Positions 31,740 to 43,831 of a stretch of 64,000 nt of DNA are shown here, piece by piece; within the stretch, counting starts at the first letter, position 1, and the number at the start of each line of letters is the position of its first letter. The stretch is from Rapana venosa (lineage: Eukaryota; Mollusca; Gastropoda; Neogastropoda; Muricidae). A model generated the notes under the pieces. The model saw only the letters and a list, made by a program, of their open reading frames with translations. It did no database searches and had not been told where the DNA came from. The stretch is from contig CM054135.1 of the NCBI GenBank assembly GCA_028751875.1, forward strand, positions 66,719,747-66,783,746. Reading direction: 5' to 3'. The translations under genes and the position numbers were made by a program.

Positions 31740-33676
31740 GTTAAATTTATTTGGTATTTTGTATTAAACATATTACAAATCTAATATATCCTTTTACACT
31801 CATGGGAAAAAGTTCAATGTAGTCTATCTCTTCAATGCGAAACGTGTAGTGTTTGCTATTGGCTATGTCTAACTTGTTAAGGAATGTTAGTAGGATATAT
31901 CTATTGTTAAAATTTTCCAATGGAGTAATCACAGCATAGTTTCAATAGTAGTTTTACTTGCTGTGAGTCATGTTTTAGGATGAATTTCAACACCCAGCTT
32001 GTTCAATCAGAATTAAGTCGCCAACGGTTGAGTTAAATATTTTTCAATTAGAAAGGCGAAACTGACGAGGTGCTGCCAGAGATTTCAGACTTGGGTTATT
32101 TGTTTCTGCCTGAGTTGTCTGGTTAGCGATTAAGATCCTTCATCACGCAGTCAATGCTGTGCATATAACACCACATTCAAAGGTCCGAGTAAGTTTGTCA
32201 CAATCTCACATATACAGGTAAAGTCCTTCATGTGGCCATCTTTCATTATGCCAGAAGCATATGTAACACCAGCTCTGATACAATCATTCATAAACAGAGT
32301 TGTACCTTTATATTAAATGTTTGCATTGTTTCATGAGCCCTGTTCCCAATAATCAGCTTGTAGTAACTTGTCCCTATTTATTGCATGTAGGTTATCCAAC
32401 TAACTTTTAACCCCTTTATCCATAACAAACTATGTATAAACTCAAAGCCTTTGAATGTATCGATTTTACATATGGACTGAAGCAGGATATATTTTTGCCA
32501 GTACTGACAACATTTCATGTGGAATATATTTCCATTTCTGCTCACGTTTACTCATTATTTTTGTGACCCAGCAAAGAAAAAAATAAATTCTGCTTATCAC
32601 TAATGTTGATCTTATTTCGCGGGCCCTTATCAGTTCTCTCACAAATGATTTTTCTTCTCACCTTTGCAAAGCCTTTGGTATATGAATACTTTTTCTTCCA
32701 AGGATATCTACATAACATTTTCTTTTCACAATCCTCTGGTATGCTCAGTGCCTGCGTTTTATAAGTGAAATGTGGCAGTAGAAAAGATTTAACAACACAA
32801 AGCTTACATATAATACTAAAAAAATTTTTGGACCCTGGGCACAAACTGTCTGGTGGATTTTATCTGTAGCTTGTAGCCAGTTTTCCTCAATTTTTGAAGC
32901 ACACACAATATTGCTAAATTACGTTCCCAGAATTTTTGGCTTTGTTGCCACACAATATTGTAGTGTTCATCGTGGGTGGGGGCCATTTAATTGATTTTTC
33001 ACTACTTCTCTTGCCTGTGCTTGCACTGTAAGTTTATAATAATAATAATAATAATGTATGGAATTTATATAGCGCTGAATCTTGTAAAGTTTATGACAAT
33101 GATTAGATTATCTAGATAAGACTGACCACATGACTGGATACAAACCTATGGCCTCCATTACATCCTTTCAATAGGATCCCAAAACATAATGTACAAAGAT
33201 TCATTAGGTGTTTTTATTTTTTCCTATTTGTGCAACATATATTTTAAGAATATATTCTTTCTCTTTTTATCTTTAAAAAGCCATAGTAATATCAGCTATT
33301 CTTGTGAATGCGATTTCCATTTTAAAATTCTGAAAAAGTGTCTGGCTGAATGAAACCACAGCGAGTGAAATATCAATTACGGCTGGGAATCTATGAAAGG
33401 CATCCAAGACCCGAAACCAGTCAATCGGGCCCAAAGGGCATGGTTTTTTTACCAAATTTTCCTGAGAAGCTGTCATTGAAAGATCTGTTTTCTAAATTAT
33501 TTTGTTGTCGTCTTTTTTAAATTTATTGAACCTTTGAGAAATTATTTTTAAAATGATCGAGAAGTTGTAAGTGGTTACCTGCACTTCTTTTTCTCCACTA
33601 CTATTTCCTCATTAAGAATATTCATCTTTGCAATATTTGTATGAACCCAGCCACCTGGCCTCATTCTTTTGTCAGT
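31740..33676 (-). mobile_element. L1/Tx1-like LINE, 3' half (continuation of 43990-44720)
   Basis: Minus-strand fragments match the part of an L1/Tx1-type reverse transcriptase that follows the catalytic motif. Near 33676 the frame reads KNEARWLGSYKYC directly after the 5' half's GLSMNRQ across the 10.3-kb insertion. VVKSFLLPHFTYK and KKYSYTKGFAKVRRK follow at 32844-32548, then KWKYIPHEMLSVLAKIYPAS near 32450. It is broken by frameshifts and by a small L2-like fragment at 33036-33095. Confidence 0.7.
33036..33095 (-). repeat. (AAT)n with L2-like 3'-end fragment
   Basis: AATAATAATAATAATAATGT then GGAATTTATATAGCGCTGAA equals the reverse complement of the L2 3' end, inserted into the L1-like LINE. 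Confidence 0.65.
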
Positions 33677-33832
33677 AGAGATAGGGAAAAAGCCGAGTCA
33701 AGCTCAACCACATACTGTTTATCCAAAACCAGGCAACTTTGGTCCGATTCGGCTTCGCCTCATCGAACCAAAACTTGCATATTTTTATATAAAAACAAAG
33801 CTTTTAACCTTGCTCGGCTTTTCCCTATCTCT
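33677..33832 (+). repeat. Left terminal repeat, self-complementary (hairpin)
   Basis: It starts AGAGATAGGGAAAA and ends with the complement TTTTCCCTATCTCT. The midpoint, 33751-33759, is GGCTTCGCC. The arms GCAACTTTGGTCCGAT and ATCGAACCAAAACTTGC next to the centre also pair. The inverse copy is at 43832-43989. Confidence 0.9.
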
Positions 33833-34419
33833 CTACAAAAACTAAAGAATCAAATTATTTTTGATGGTAAAACTAAAAATTAGGGTAAAACAAAAAAAAA
33901 GTAAAAAACCTCTCCCCCAGCCCCAAAAAACCTAGTGCCCTTTAATCGATGTTTAAGGGGAGCAGGGCGAGAGATGTTTTCCGGGCTTTCACAACCTTGG
34001 AACCCGACACACGCTTCACCCACATAAATTCATAATGGACAGTGACAGCACAAGTTATAATATAACAAAAAAACTTAAAAAACGGGTGTGGGGCAATTCA
34101 AGCAGCAAATCCAACCCATTTCATTTTATATTTTATCGAAACGAAATAAAATAAAAAATGGGGGATAGGGGACTCGAACGGGGAACCACCAACCAAACAC
34201 CAATTTGTTTTGGGCCCAAAGACGACAAACTGCTAGAAATTTCGCCACCCGGGGGGCAAAGATTGTGTAAAATATTAACTAATAACTTTCAGCTTATTGT
34301 TCAATAACCAGTGGTTTTCCCCGTTTGGGCTGAAAACTCGCACGGGGGGGCTGGCCTAGTGCACACAGCCACACGCCAGATGATGATTCATAAAAAAGTA
34401 TATGTGGTCTCGCGCTGTT

Positions 34420-35040
34420 CTTGTGTATGTTTTTAAAAAAAAAGCTTTTGGGGTTTTTTACTCGACACAATATCTTGTTGTTGGTCTGTTTAAAAGATTA
34501 TTTTACATGCTTTGAGCTTCTGAGTTTTAGTTTTATTCTTTCCTTTCTTGCCCGTCGTAATAACATCATTCCCCCAAAGGGCAATTTTTAAAACCCCTTC
34601 TGTTTTTCATGTAAAAAAATTACAACGACTTTGATTTTTTCACGGTAATTTTTTAATTGCTATTTTTTTTGTGTCAGAAACCCAAAACAGATATCTTGCA
34701 TGTCCCCCACGAAAGCGGCTTAGACAAACTACCCTTTTCTTAAAAATGTCCGCTCTGCGAGCAGTCTTAAAAAAAAAGGGGTCTGCCTATTTTCAAAGAC
34801 CCGTAATAGTATTTAAACACTCGTTTATCTGTCAGGGGGATTGACTTAATTATATTCTCACTGACCAAATAAATCGCTCCTCTGATGCTCTATTGTTGTG
34901 CAGTGTTGGACAAATAAAAAATGAACTCGAAAGTTTTTTTGTACATGTTTGAAAATAAATCAAAAACAAAACAGTCTTGCCACACCCAGTCTGCCCACAT
35001 ATTAAAGAGCAGTGTGCTTCTTTTGGAGAAAACTTAGCTG
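34420..35040 (-). pseudogene. P-loop ATPase, packaging-ATPase-like, multiply frame-broken
   Basis: On the minus strand, SLICGQTGCGKTVLF includes a textbook Walker A motif (GQTGCGKT, 34996-34973). Moving downstream and allowing frame changes, one finds a degraded Walker B-like region ending DCSQS near 34766. Then comes FRGGHARYLFWVSDT, comparable to the FSGRHxxxxVWVLTQ sensor region of FtsK/HerA-type packaging ATPases, and later a charged helix (NDVITTGKERNK). These family comparisons are from memory. Homopolymer indels and stops interrupt every segment, so it is either a dead gene or unpolished sequence. In relatives such an enzyme pumps viral DNA into capsids. Confidence 0.62.
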
Positions 35041-38000
35041 GTCCATCAGAAAAACAATTTTTTTAGTCTGTTTCCTTCTATTTTGACTGTGACCACACTA
35101 CAAATAGAATTTTTTTATGGGCTCACATTTTCTTGCTTTTTCTCTATTTGTAATTATTCCTTTGAGCCTTTTCAATGGTCTTCCTAAACCAGCAGCTTTC
35201 ATCACTGTTGATCTTAAGTCAACCCCAAACATTTTTAGATGTTAGGTATTCATTAACCTAACATTATGTAGATGAAAAAATTTTTTTTGTAAACCAGTAG
35301 TGGATCTTTGTGTTACCAGAACCAAAGTTTTTTTTACCTCATCAAATGTTGAATGGTAAATACCTAGGCTAGACTTGATTTGGCTGCCCCTCTAAGACAT
35401 GAAAATTTTAAAATCCCGGTTAACAAACCTCTCACTTGATCGGGAAAAAGGGCCGGCTGGTTCTTCAAACAGCATTAATATTTTTTTTTTAATATTTTCC
35501 CGGTGTGTTCAGATTTATTTCCACACAGTATCTGTTTTACTCTTCATTAAGTGCATGGTTAAGCCTTTTTCATAATAAAACAAGCCTTGACTGATATTGC
35601 TGTGCAATCAAGCGTGCAAGCTCGGGGTAAATGAAACATCATACTCTAAAGTATCCATTATTTTGTATTTGTGCAGGGCAGTGGAGTAATAACACACACT
35701 GTCTTTAAGGCACCCATACGACAGCCCGCTCGAGTGCACCCTATAGTAAGGCATGTGAGAGCGGCTTTAAAAGTAAAAGGGGAATACAAAACCTTTCCCA
35801 TAGGCTTTTTGCTAGGGCGGCATCTTTTTTCTTTTTCCCTTATCAGCAGAACCTACCGTTTTTTAGTCCCTCCCCCTGTATCCCCTTGAAAATAAGATCA
35901 TCTCTTTTTTTTTTTTGTCATCCATAAATCATATAGATAAGAATTGTCAGCATTGTTCAATGAATACTTCCCTGCCTTCTACTTGCACAATCTTTTTTAA
36001 AAAGCCCACCAAATTTTTGCACCAATTCTTTTTGGGATCATCTCCAGACTCAGTTCAACTAAAACAAGCCTAGTTTCCCTGGAACAATGACATCATTTTT
36101 TCCTAAATTGGGAAACCTAACAGTCAAATCTGATTTTCATCAATGTGGAGGGTTGTTTGTAATAACGATTGTCTGTCTGTTTCCAAAAACCCTAAGGGAT
36201 TTTTTTAAAGTCTGATGGATCAAGGATTGTCCAAATTTTGTTGCGCCTCTTTTCAAAAAGAGAAAAATAAAAAAACAATAAAGAAAAATGGAAGACTAGA
36301 TAAGATATGGACATGTGTTTACACCAGTGATGATAGGGTGAAGCGACAGCATCTGTGCCCCCTTACATTCACAAAGAAAATTTTAAAAGCAATTTAAAGA
36401 TTTTCACACAATTTTGGGACAACCAACCCCAAATTAACCATACGACTATGTTTTGGAAACAAAGCAATCTTAGCTGTAACTGATACGGAGAAAAGGTTTT
36501 TATTAACAAAGAAAAATAATCCAAATCAGTTCCTAGCAAAAAATACACTCAAGCAGAGACTAAGTTTTGCTATGCAAGAAAACTTGGTTTTATGAGCACT
36601 AACTACTAACAGACGCCTACAAAGTGTTGCACAACTAAAAAATGCGAAAAAATTTTCCAACAAATATTAAAAGTTTACCATTGAAGACCTAGCACAGTGG
36701 GGCAAACAAACAACTTAAAAACCTATTCAAAGGGGTTGGAAACTAGTTCACACAAGCAGACGAAACACGCATGAAAAAATAAATAAAACCCCCTACCCAT
36801 GCGAGAAAAAGGTTCAATCAGCACTACAGAGTATTAGAGGCAATGATAAAAAATTTAGCAAAGCTAGGCGATTTAGACTCACGCATAGAACAGAAAAGAA
36901 GAAGCTAGCAGAAGCAGATGATCAAACCTTGCCCCGGAAAAAAAAAAAGAACAACACTCTAAAAAATCGCAAGTGAACGCCAAGAAAATTTAAAAAACCT
37001 TGAAAAATAACAGAAAAACAACTAAATCTCGGGTTTATAGAATAAAAGAAACAATTAATCGAATTTCTGTAAAAAAATAAACAAGCAAAAAAGAACCGTC
37101 ACGTTTCGCGAGAAAGGGGCATAACAATTGCGAAATTTTCAGCTTTAAATTCGCTTTTGCACACTTGTGTATGCTCTGACAGAAGCACACTTCCCCCACC
37201 ACCACCACCCCCACCTCCCCCCCACAGGCACCCCCGGGGTTGGAACAACTCGGTCACTTAGCTGACACTAAAAAAATTGCCTAAAAATTGGCGACGCACT
37301 TCCGGTATAATGGGTTGTTTTAGTGGCATTATCAACGGGCGGGAAAAGTTGTGGGTTTTTAGGGAGGCATTTAGGGCGTTACTGGTTTTAGTTGTTGGTT
37401 TCTTCTTTCTAAAATAAAATAAAAAGGCCCGTTTTAAAACAAGTAACCGTTAAACAGCTACTTCATCATAGTGACTGTCCTTTTGTATAAAAAATTTTTT
37501 TAGGTGTTATGCACGGGACTTACTCTTTTTCATGCACAGGATTTTACACGCTTTCATAACAGGTCTTGGTTCGCTTTCATGACAGGTTTTGGGTAAAATT
37601 TGTTGCTTTGGGTGTTTTGTTTATGTTTTCATTTTTTCCCAATCTTCACACATTCCAGCTATTAAATTTGATTGTAGTTTGTAACGTTTCCCATTTTTAA
37701 CGCATATTTGAAGGGGAGCATATATAAGCAGTCCAACAGCAAAGTCTACTTAGACCTTCTAGTGAAGAACACTTGATAACGTTTTTACTACACAAGTAAC
37801 AGCAAATTAAAGCTGTCTTCAAAATTTCTAGAAAATGCTTATGCCTTCAAAACCCCCCTCCATAACTTATACTTGACTTTTCGTGCCTGTGCACCAAGCA
37901 AACACCAACATAAGTTCTAACCCAGTCATTAATCCTTCTAATCCCCCCCCCTTTTTAATCCTTCACTCTTTTCAAGAAGAAAAGTTGTCCATCATTTCTG

Positions 38001-41000
38001 TTCGTTCTACTAACCTAATGTATAGAAGACCTGGGGTTTGAAAGATGTATATGGTGGATTCCAGAATAATTATACATCCTTTGATCACCCAACCAAAACA
38101 TAATCCCCTCACCCTTCCAAACAGATTCCCCCCTACCATGATTTTTATCCTTTTTTCTGAATATCGTTTAGGGGAAAAATTAAACCCTTGAAAACCTTTC
38201 ATACGCTTCATTTAATCCACTTTAAAAGGGGTTGAAGCTACTATCAGTGACAACGAACTTGTAACTCTGATAACACCGCCTGAACTGATAGTACACAGAA
38301 ACCTGTACACGGACTTTTCTAAAGGGTTTGGATTTTCATGGATCAGCATACGAAACACCACACCTTAGTTTTCACAGGAATACAAAGTTTTAAGGGTTTT
38401 GGTAAAAAATGATAGGATTTGACAACCACGCTTTGCTTAGCATCATTTTTTAAATTTGGGGTTTTTTTAAGAGTTTAAAGGGTTTGGAAAAATTCACTTT
38501 AAAAAGATTGTCTTTCACAGCAATATCTTCTTATTAAAGTCTATAGTCTTTAGGTTTTAGTGAGATCCAGCCTGTATTTTTCATCCCTTTTTATTATACA
38601 TATTATTCTATAGATAGAAAAAAGTTTATAACACTAACAAACATCCAATCAGGGTTTTACCCGTCAAAGTCGCCCTTCCCTTTTACAACCGCTGTCAAAC
38701 AAATTGGTTTCTCATGAGGTCTTCTACAAAGACATGGGTAAACATTGACAGCAGCAAAAATTGGATTAAAGTAATAATTTTTAGAACTAAATGCTTAATA
38801 AAATTACTGAGTGAAGGGTTTTTATGATTTTCAACTGGAAAAGGACTCTTTGTCACTGGCTTCACAGCAAAACTCAACCCAACGCAAGATAACTCTACAG
38901 ACTCTCAAGTATAATAGCCCCACGTCTTGCAGAAAAACTTTTTTCAGGAACCCCTTAAGAAGAATCATTTGGGGGATGAGGGGAAGTAGCCTTTGTTTGG
39001 GGGTTTGATGATGTTTTGGGGAGGACAAAACCTATGTCGGGGAAAGACCCATTTCTTGGCAGTAAAACTTTTCTTTTTTTACACCTTCTAGTTAAACACA
39101 ACACAAAACCCAAGTTGTGAAGGCCCCTTTTTCCTCATCAGTTCCCCTGATCTCTAAAAATCCTTCCCCCCACAGAGCAATGTACGTAACGCGCACAAAG
39201 CTTTTTCTAAACTTCAATTCAAAAACAGAAAAGGGTTCCCTGAAAAAACCCCTGTATAACAATCAAAGTGCAGCACAAAGAACAGTTGACGTAAAAATTT
39301 ACATTTACATTAAAAAAAAAATAATAAAATACTAATATACATACGTAACCCTGTCACGCGGCCTTAATAAAAAGCACCTGAAAAATGCCAAACTATTTGG
39401 CTTAAAGATCTTTTGGGATGTACAAGAGTTTGAGAAGGATGGGGAGTGGGAAATTTAAAGCTTTTGAGTATAAACGATGGTACTACAAGCGTACAGCAAT
39501 AGAAGAATCAAGAAACCTCCTCGGTTTCCTAAAATTGAACATTGCGTAATGTTTAAGCTGAAGCATTTTGCAATGATGATTTTTAATTACAAAGTAACAT
39601 TTAAAGCTAAAAATTCACATAAACCCAACACGACGGGAGATCAAGTTTGAGTTTTTTAGTCCCTACATCTTATCCCCGACGAAAATTTCCGTAAAGCCAA
39701 AACTGGGCCCGAAAAATTTTGCACTACCTATCAATCAGCTAGCAGAAAAGAAGTAAAGATAAAGCATTAAAATAAAACTTAATTTCTTTATAAAAAAGCT
39801 CATACTAAACCACAAACCCCATTGCTACGATTCCTTCCAATTTTCCGGATGATCAGTACAAATTTGGGTTTGTTCTGGGTTTCAAGAGAAGAAAGAGCTT
39901 CTTCTTGTTCATGGGGGGATTTTCTATTAAAAGGAAAGACCTCACGTCGAGCCCCACATTTGCTTTGCTATCGGAAAACCCCAAAGGGGGTGACAATGAC
40001 ATTGAAGGGGAAAATTTCCAGTAAAAAAAGTCAACTTGCTCCCAGACCAAACCCAGCTAACACAATTTTCATCCCTCAATCTACACCACATTCCTTTTTG
40101 CAGTCTATTACACAGATGTTTTACTGCCCCACAATCAATTACAAAAATTCTATGAATACCCAAAAAAAATTTCACACACGTTTTTTTAAACAGTATAAAA
40201 AGAGACGACCAATAAAAAATCCTAAAGTTCCCAGAGGGGACCAGATCCTGAACCCTTTTTGATAATGCTAATACCTTTCGTTTGACAAAAATTACACAGA
40301 TGCAGCATGACATTTACAACAAAAGCAAAATAAACAAAATGCAGGCGTAGGTACAGATCGCATTTACGTGTTGCTCATTACTACAGGTACAGCAACTCTG
40401 TCTACAGCCGCGCAGGAACGGCATTGTCTCTTGGCTACTGGGAATTTCTGCTTGCATCAAAAGCATTGGCTCTGTTTTAATAAACCCGGGCCTGTTCATT
40501 TGCACATCAGTCTTTTCGAAGAAAGTTGTGGAAAAAATAGAAAAAACATGATGCTGGTTGCCTTTACTTAGCCAAGCTAATCATTCGATCATTATTAGCA
40601 AAGCTTAACAGATTCCCCAATACAGAAAAGGAGTTTAACGTTTCAGGATGACTACGGGGACTTTCAACGTCAAAAATCGACCTCCAAACAAACAAAACAA
40701 AGCTAAGCCTGTGGACATTGACCAATAAAAAAGGAAAACATAAAAAAGGGAACGCTTGGCCCGGACAAACTCAGTAGTACTCTATTTAAGGGGCTAAGAA
40801 TTTCCGTGGGGAATTCACTCTTTTCCGTAGCAAAAACAAAAAAACAAGAAGCAATTAATTTAATTAATTTTTTTTTTTTTTTTTTACTATATGAGAAGAT
40901 TTTATTACCAAAGAACAATGTTTCGCAAAAAGCTGAGGGTTTCACAAAACCAAAAAATTGTAAAAAAGTATCCAAAATGCAATCGCACAATTTTTCCCGA

Positions 41001-41819
41001 CAAGAAACAATCGAACCACCCCTAAAGGGTTCAGTTTGGGTTTCGAAATTCTATACAAAACCCGCAAAAAAAAGGGAACTAAAAGTTTATGAAAAAACAA
41101 ACAACAAGACTAACCCTTTTAAGAAAAATACAAATGGGGGAGTTAATGATGCCAACTTCAAAATCTGCAGAAACGCAAGAATAGGGGGTCAGATGGCATT
41201 GGTAATTTTCTTTGCATAGAACAAAGCAAAAATTTCATCCCATTGTTGGTAAAAGACTTCCCCCGCACAAAATAGTTGCAAGGAGCTGTGCGAAAATCAA
41301 ACAAAGAAAATAAATGTTTTTTTGGGTGGTTTCTGGGAAGTTTAATTTAAGTAACAAAAAATGCAGAGAGGTGTCAAAATATCATGAAAATTTTAACAAC
41401 CAACTTCACAGGTTATTGATTTCCTTTGCGTTAAGGTATTGATCTCTTTGAAATTAAAACCGCCAATCATGTTAATTGTACACTTGGGGTAGGCTGGGAA
41501 GTACTTTGGGATTTAAAACACTTAGGATACAAAAAGATCTCCACAATAGGGAATCTGACAAAAACCATGTTGATCTTTATTAATCACACCCAAGCATCCC
41601 CCGGGGGGGCGGGGCCACGGGCCATCACTATCACAATTAGAACAAGATGACAAAGGCACAGACACAAAAAAACAGCACAAACAAGGTTTTTTCAGACAGC
41701 TTGGTTCGTTTACCATCTTTTCAAACCAGACAAACAAAGAATGCTTGTAAAAAGCGCTTCTGAAGCAATTTACTGAACTTTTCACACCGAAACCAGGGAA
41801 ACAAAGTGTACTTCAAGAA
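35041..41819. other. Element interior: broken, homopolymer-rich, unassigned
   Basis: Long runs of A, T, C or G and constant frame breaks fill this stretch. Short open frames that look protein-like include 38211-37972 (-), 39822-40262 (+), 40806-41219 (+; NFSRQETIEPPLKGSVWVSK, K/N-rich) and 36215-36397 (+). A coiled-coil-like segment (VLEAMIKNLAKLGDLDSRIE) is readable near 36830-36890 (+). None matches a family I can name. The pattern resembles coding DNA with homopolymer-length errors more than ordinary non-coding DNA. Confidence 0.5.
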
Positions 41820-42130
41820 TATATTAAAGATCAAAAGAGTCCATATGTATGATGGACTTCGAGTCTATCATTTTACCATACCAAGGACCAGCACTGGAAA
41901 AATCTACCTAAAATACACTCCATGGCTTAGTAATAGGGGATATTTTTTTTCCTGTCAAAGTAGACTCTTTTATTTCCCCGTCAAAAATCAAAAATGTTTT
42001 TTCAGCATGCCTTGTTCCGAAGTTTTTATTAATAAAGTCTAACTGTGCTATTCTTTGTTTTCGTATTGCCGAGCTCTTTTGTTGTTTTATTGCTTTATCA
42101 TTCCTTCTTTCTTTTTCTGTAGAAGTTTAG
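41820..42130 (-). pseudogene. Unassigned coding remnant of the element
   Basis: One minus-strand frame stays open for most of about 300 bp. It reads KQRIAQLDFINKNFGTRHAE, then KTFLIFDGEIKESTLTGKK and SPITKPWSVF, one stop, then VDFSSAGPWYGKMIDSKSII and a final stop near 41829. It has balanced amino-acid composition and alternating charged and hydrophobic residues typical of a real protein. I do not recognise the family. Confidence 0.45.
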
Positions 42131-42577
42131 AAAACAAGTAGTTTCTGCTGTAAAAGCAAGTGCTTAACACAAAACACCCCCAAAAAATATCACCTAAAGA
42201 AGCCCCTTTTTTATTTTTTGGACTAATTTTTCTGGAAAGATTCCTGTTAACCAGGAATCTTTTGTACAATGGATGCTGTTTCAACCGCAACTAGCTTTCG
42301 TGTCTTCAAATCTTTTTTCCTAAATCAGCAGGCCCATTTTTAGAAGGCTCTTTCCTAACATAGTATAGCCGACACAAACCCAATAACGGGAGCGTGGTAG
42401 ACCAAATTGACTCAGTCTTTTCTGTACTCATATTTTAATATATGTATAAATATTTTTTTATATTATTAATACTATTGAATGGGTCGTTGTCAGGTTTTGC
42501 TTGCGGGTTGCGGTGTGGTTGCGGTTTTGGCTTTTTATGTTGTGGGTTTTGTTTTTCTGGTTCTTGCGCTCCCAAAT

Positions 42578-42895
42578 CTATAGGCTGATAACCAAATTTC
42601 CCCTAGCTGTTATACCATATATTAAGTAAGACTGAATGTTTGTTTTTGGTGGTGCTGTGTCTTTTTTCTGTGTTTCTATAGGCATCTGTTTTTCTAATGT
42701 TTCTCCAGATAAGATCTTTTGCTTTGCTTGGTTGCTAAGTTTTTTCTGTCGATTCCATTCTGCTAACCTCTTGCCAGCTTCAACTCTCCCAGGTTTCTTT
42801 GTTACAGATGTCACTTGTGAAAGGGAGGGTTGCTCTTGGTTCTTGACATTCTCCTGTGCTTCCTGTTGGTTCGTGGCTGTGTTCTGTTCCTCCAT
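42578..42895 (-). CDS. Element ORF B, small basic protein (105 aa)
   Basis: It starts MEEQNTATNQQEAQE and carries a Lys/Arg-rich core, KKPGRVEAGKRLAEWNRQKK, which could bind nucleic acid or act as a localisation signal. It overlaps the 3' end of ORF A by 116 bp in another frame, a compact arrangement common in viruses. A proline/lysine-rich stretch (QEPEKQNPQHKKPKPQPHRN) follows in a shifted frame at about 42540-42480 and may be the true C-terminus. No function is known to me. Confidence 0.5.
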   Translation of the reverse strand: MEEQNTATNQQEAQENVKNQEQPSLSQVTSVTKKPGRVEAGKRLAEWNRQKKLSNQAKQKILSGETLEKQMPIETQKKDTAPPKTNIQSYLIYGITARGNLVISL

Positions 42896-43358
42896 CTTTC
42901 TCTATGTGGTTAAATTTTATATGTTTTAATGTTATCATACTAGCAGCTACTGGTGCTAACAGAGAGCCAAAACGGTAATACATATCACAGGCAATTGTCT
43001 CCAGCGTTCTAGACAAAATAGGATCTTGTGAGAGGTCATATGCTAAGTCAGCTTCTGAGTCCACATTAAAGACCCTACTTGTTGCTTTAGCATATAGACC
43101 AATAACAGTATGCCCTAGGCTTTTCACCATTTTTGCTCCAAGAAGAGATTCATACCTATTAAAATACTTAATAATGTCTTGTGGTGATAACTGCTGCACC
43201 TGTTCAACTGTTAGTTGTGTTCCTAAGTATTGCTTTGTTTTACCACAAGCAGCAAGAGAGTACAACTTCTCCTTCTTATCCAGTAGACTCTTCTCATCTG
43301 TTATTTCTTCTTGACTAGAACCAGTAGATGTCATCAACAAAAGTTCGTCGCAATTCAT
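42780..43358 (-). CDS. Element ORF A, uncharacterised (about 193 aa)
   Basis: The chosen start is ATG 43358 (MNCDELLLMTSTG). Upstream codons of the longer open frame are only the minisatellite. The protein has LTVEQVQQLSPQDIIKYFNR, YESLLGAKMVKSLGHTVIGL, a DLAYDLSQDPILSRTLETIA helix, and a C-terminal hydrophobic segment (FGSLLAPVAASMITLKHI) that could span a membrane. Helices predominate. I have an unverified impression of similar uncharacterised proteins in invertebrate repeat sequences, and I cannot name a function. It is the first gene inside the right terminal repeat, and ORF B overlaps its end. Confidence 0.55.
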   Translation of the reverse strand: MNCDELLLMTSTGSSQEEITDEKSLLDKKEKLYSLAACGKTKQYLGTQLTVEQVQQLSPQDIIKYFNRYESLLGAKMVKSLGHTVIGLYAKATSRVFNVDSEADLAYDLSQDPILSRTLETIACDMYYRFGSLLAPVAASMITLKHIKFNHIEKDGGTEHSHEPTGSTGECQEPRATLPFTSDICNKETWES

Positions 43359-43394
43359 GTTGTCTATCTTTATCAATATATTTTGTGTAAAATA

Positions 43395-43760
43395 ATTGTT
43401 GTTGTTCTTGACAAGTTGTTGATAAGTTGTTGATAAGTTGTTGATGGGGACTTGTTTATTTCTTGACAAGTTCTTAATATAGTTCTTGTTTTAGTTCTTG
43501 ATAAGTTCTTGATAAGTTCTTGGTAAGTTCTTGTATTAGTTGTTAATAAGTTCTTGGTAAGTTCTTGATAAGTTGTTGATAAGTTGTTAATAAGTTCTTG
43601 ACAAGTTCTTGATAAGTTCTTGATAAGTTGTTGATAAGTTCTTGACAAGTTGTTAATAAAGTTCTTGACAAGTTTTTGATAAGATATTGATAAGTTGTTG
43701 ATAAAGTTCTTGACAAGTTGTTAATAAAGTTCTTGACAAGTTCTTGATAAGATATTGTTT
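43395..43760. repeat. 12-bp minisatellite next to the right terminal repeat
   Basis: About 30 units of TTGATAAGTTCT / TTGATAAGTTGT / TTGACAAGTTCT. Open frames across it (repeated YQELIKNLS) reflect the unit length, a multiple of three. Confidence 0.93.
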
Positions 43761-43831
43761 TAGCATAAATTCCCATAATTTTATAGTTTTACCCATCAAA
43801 AATAAATTAGTATTACTTTCAGTTTTAGTAG

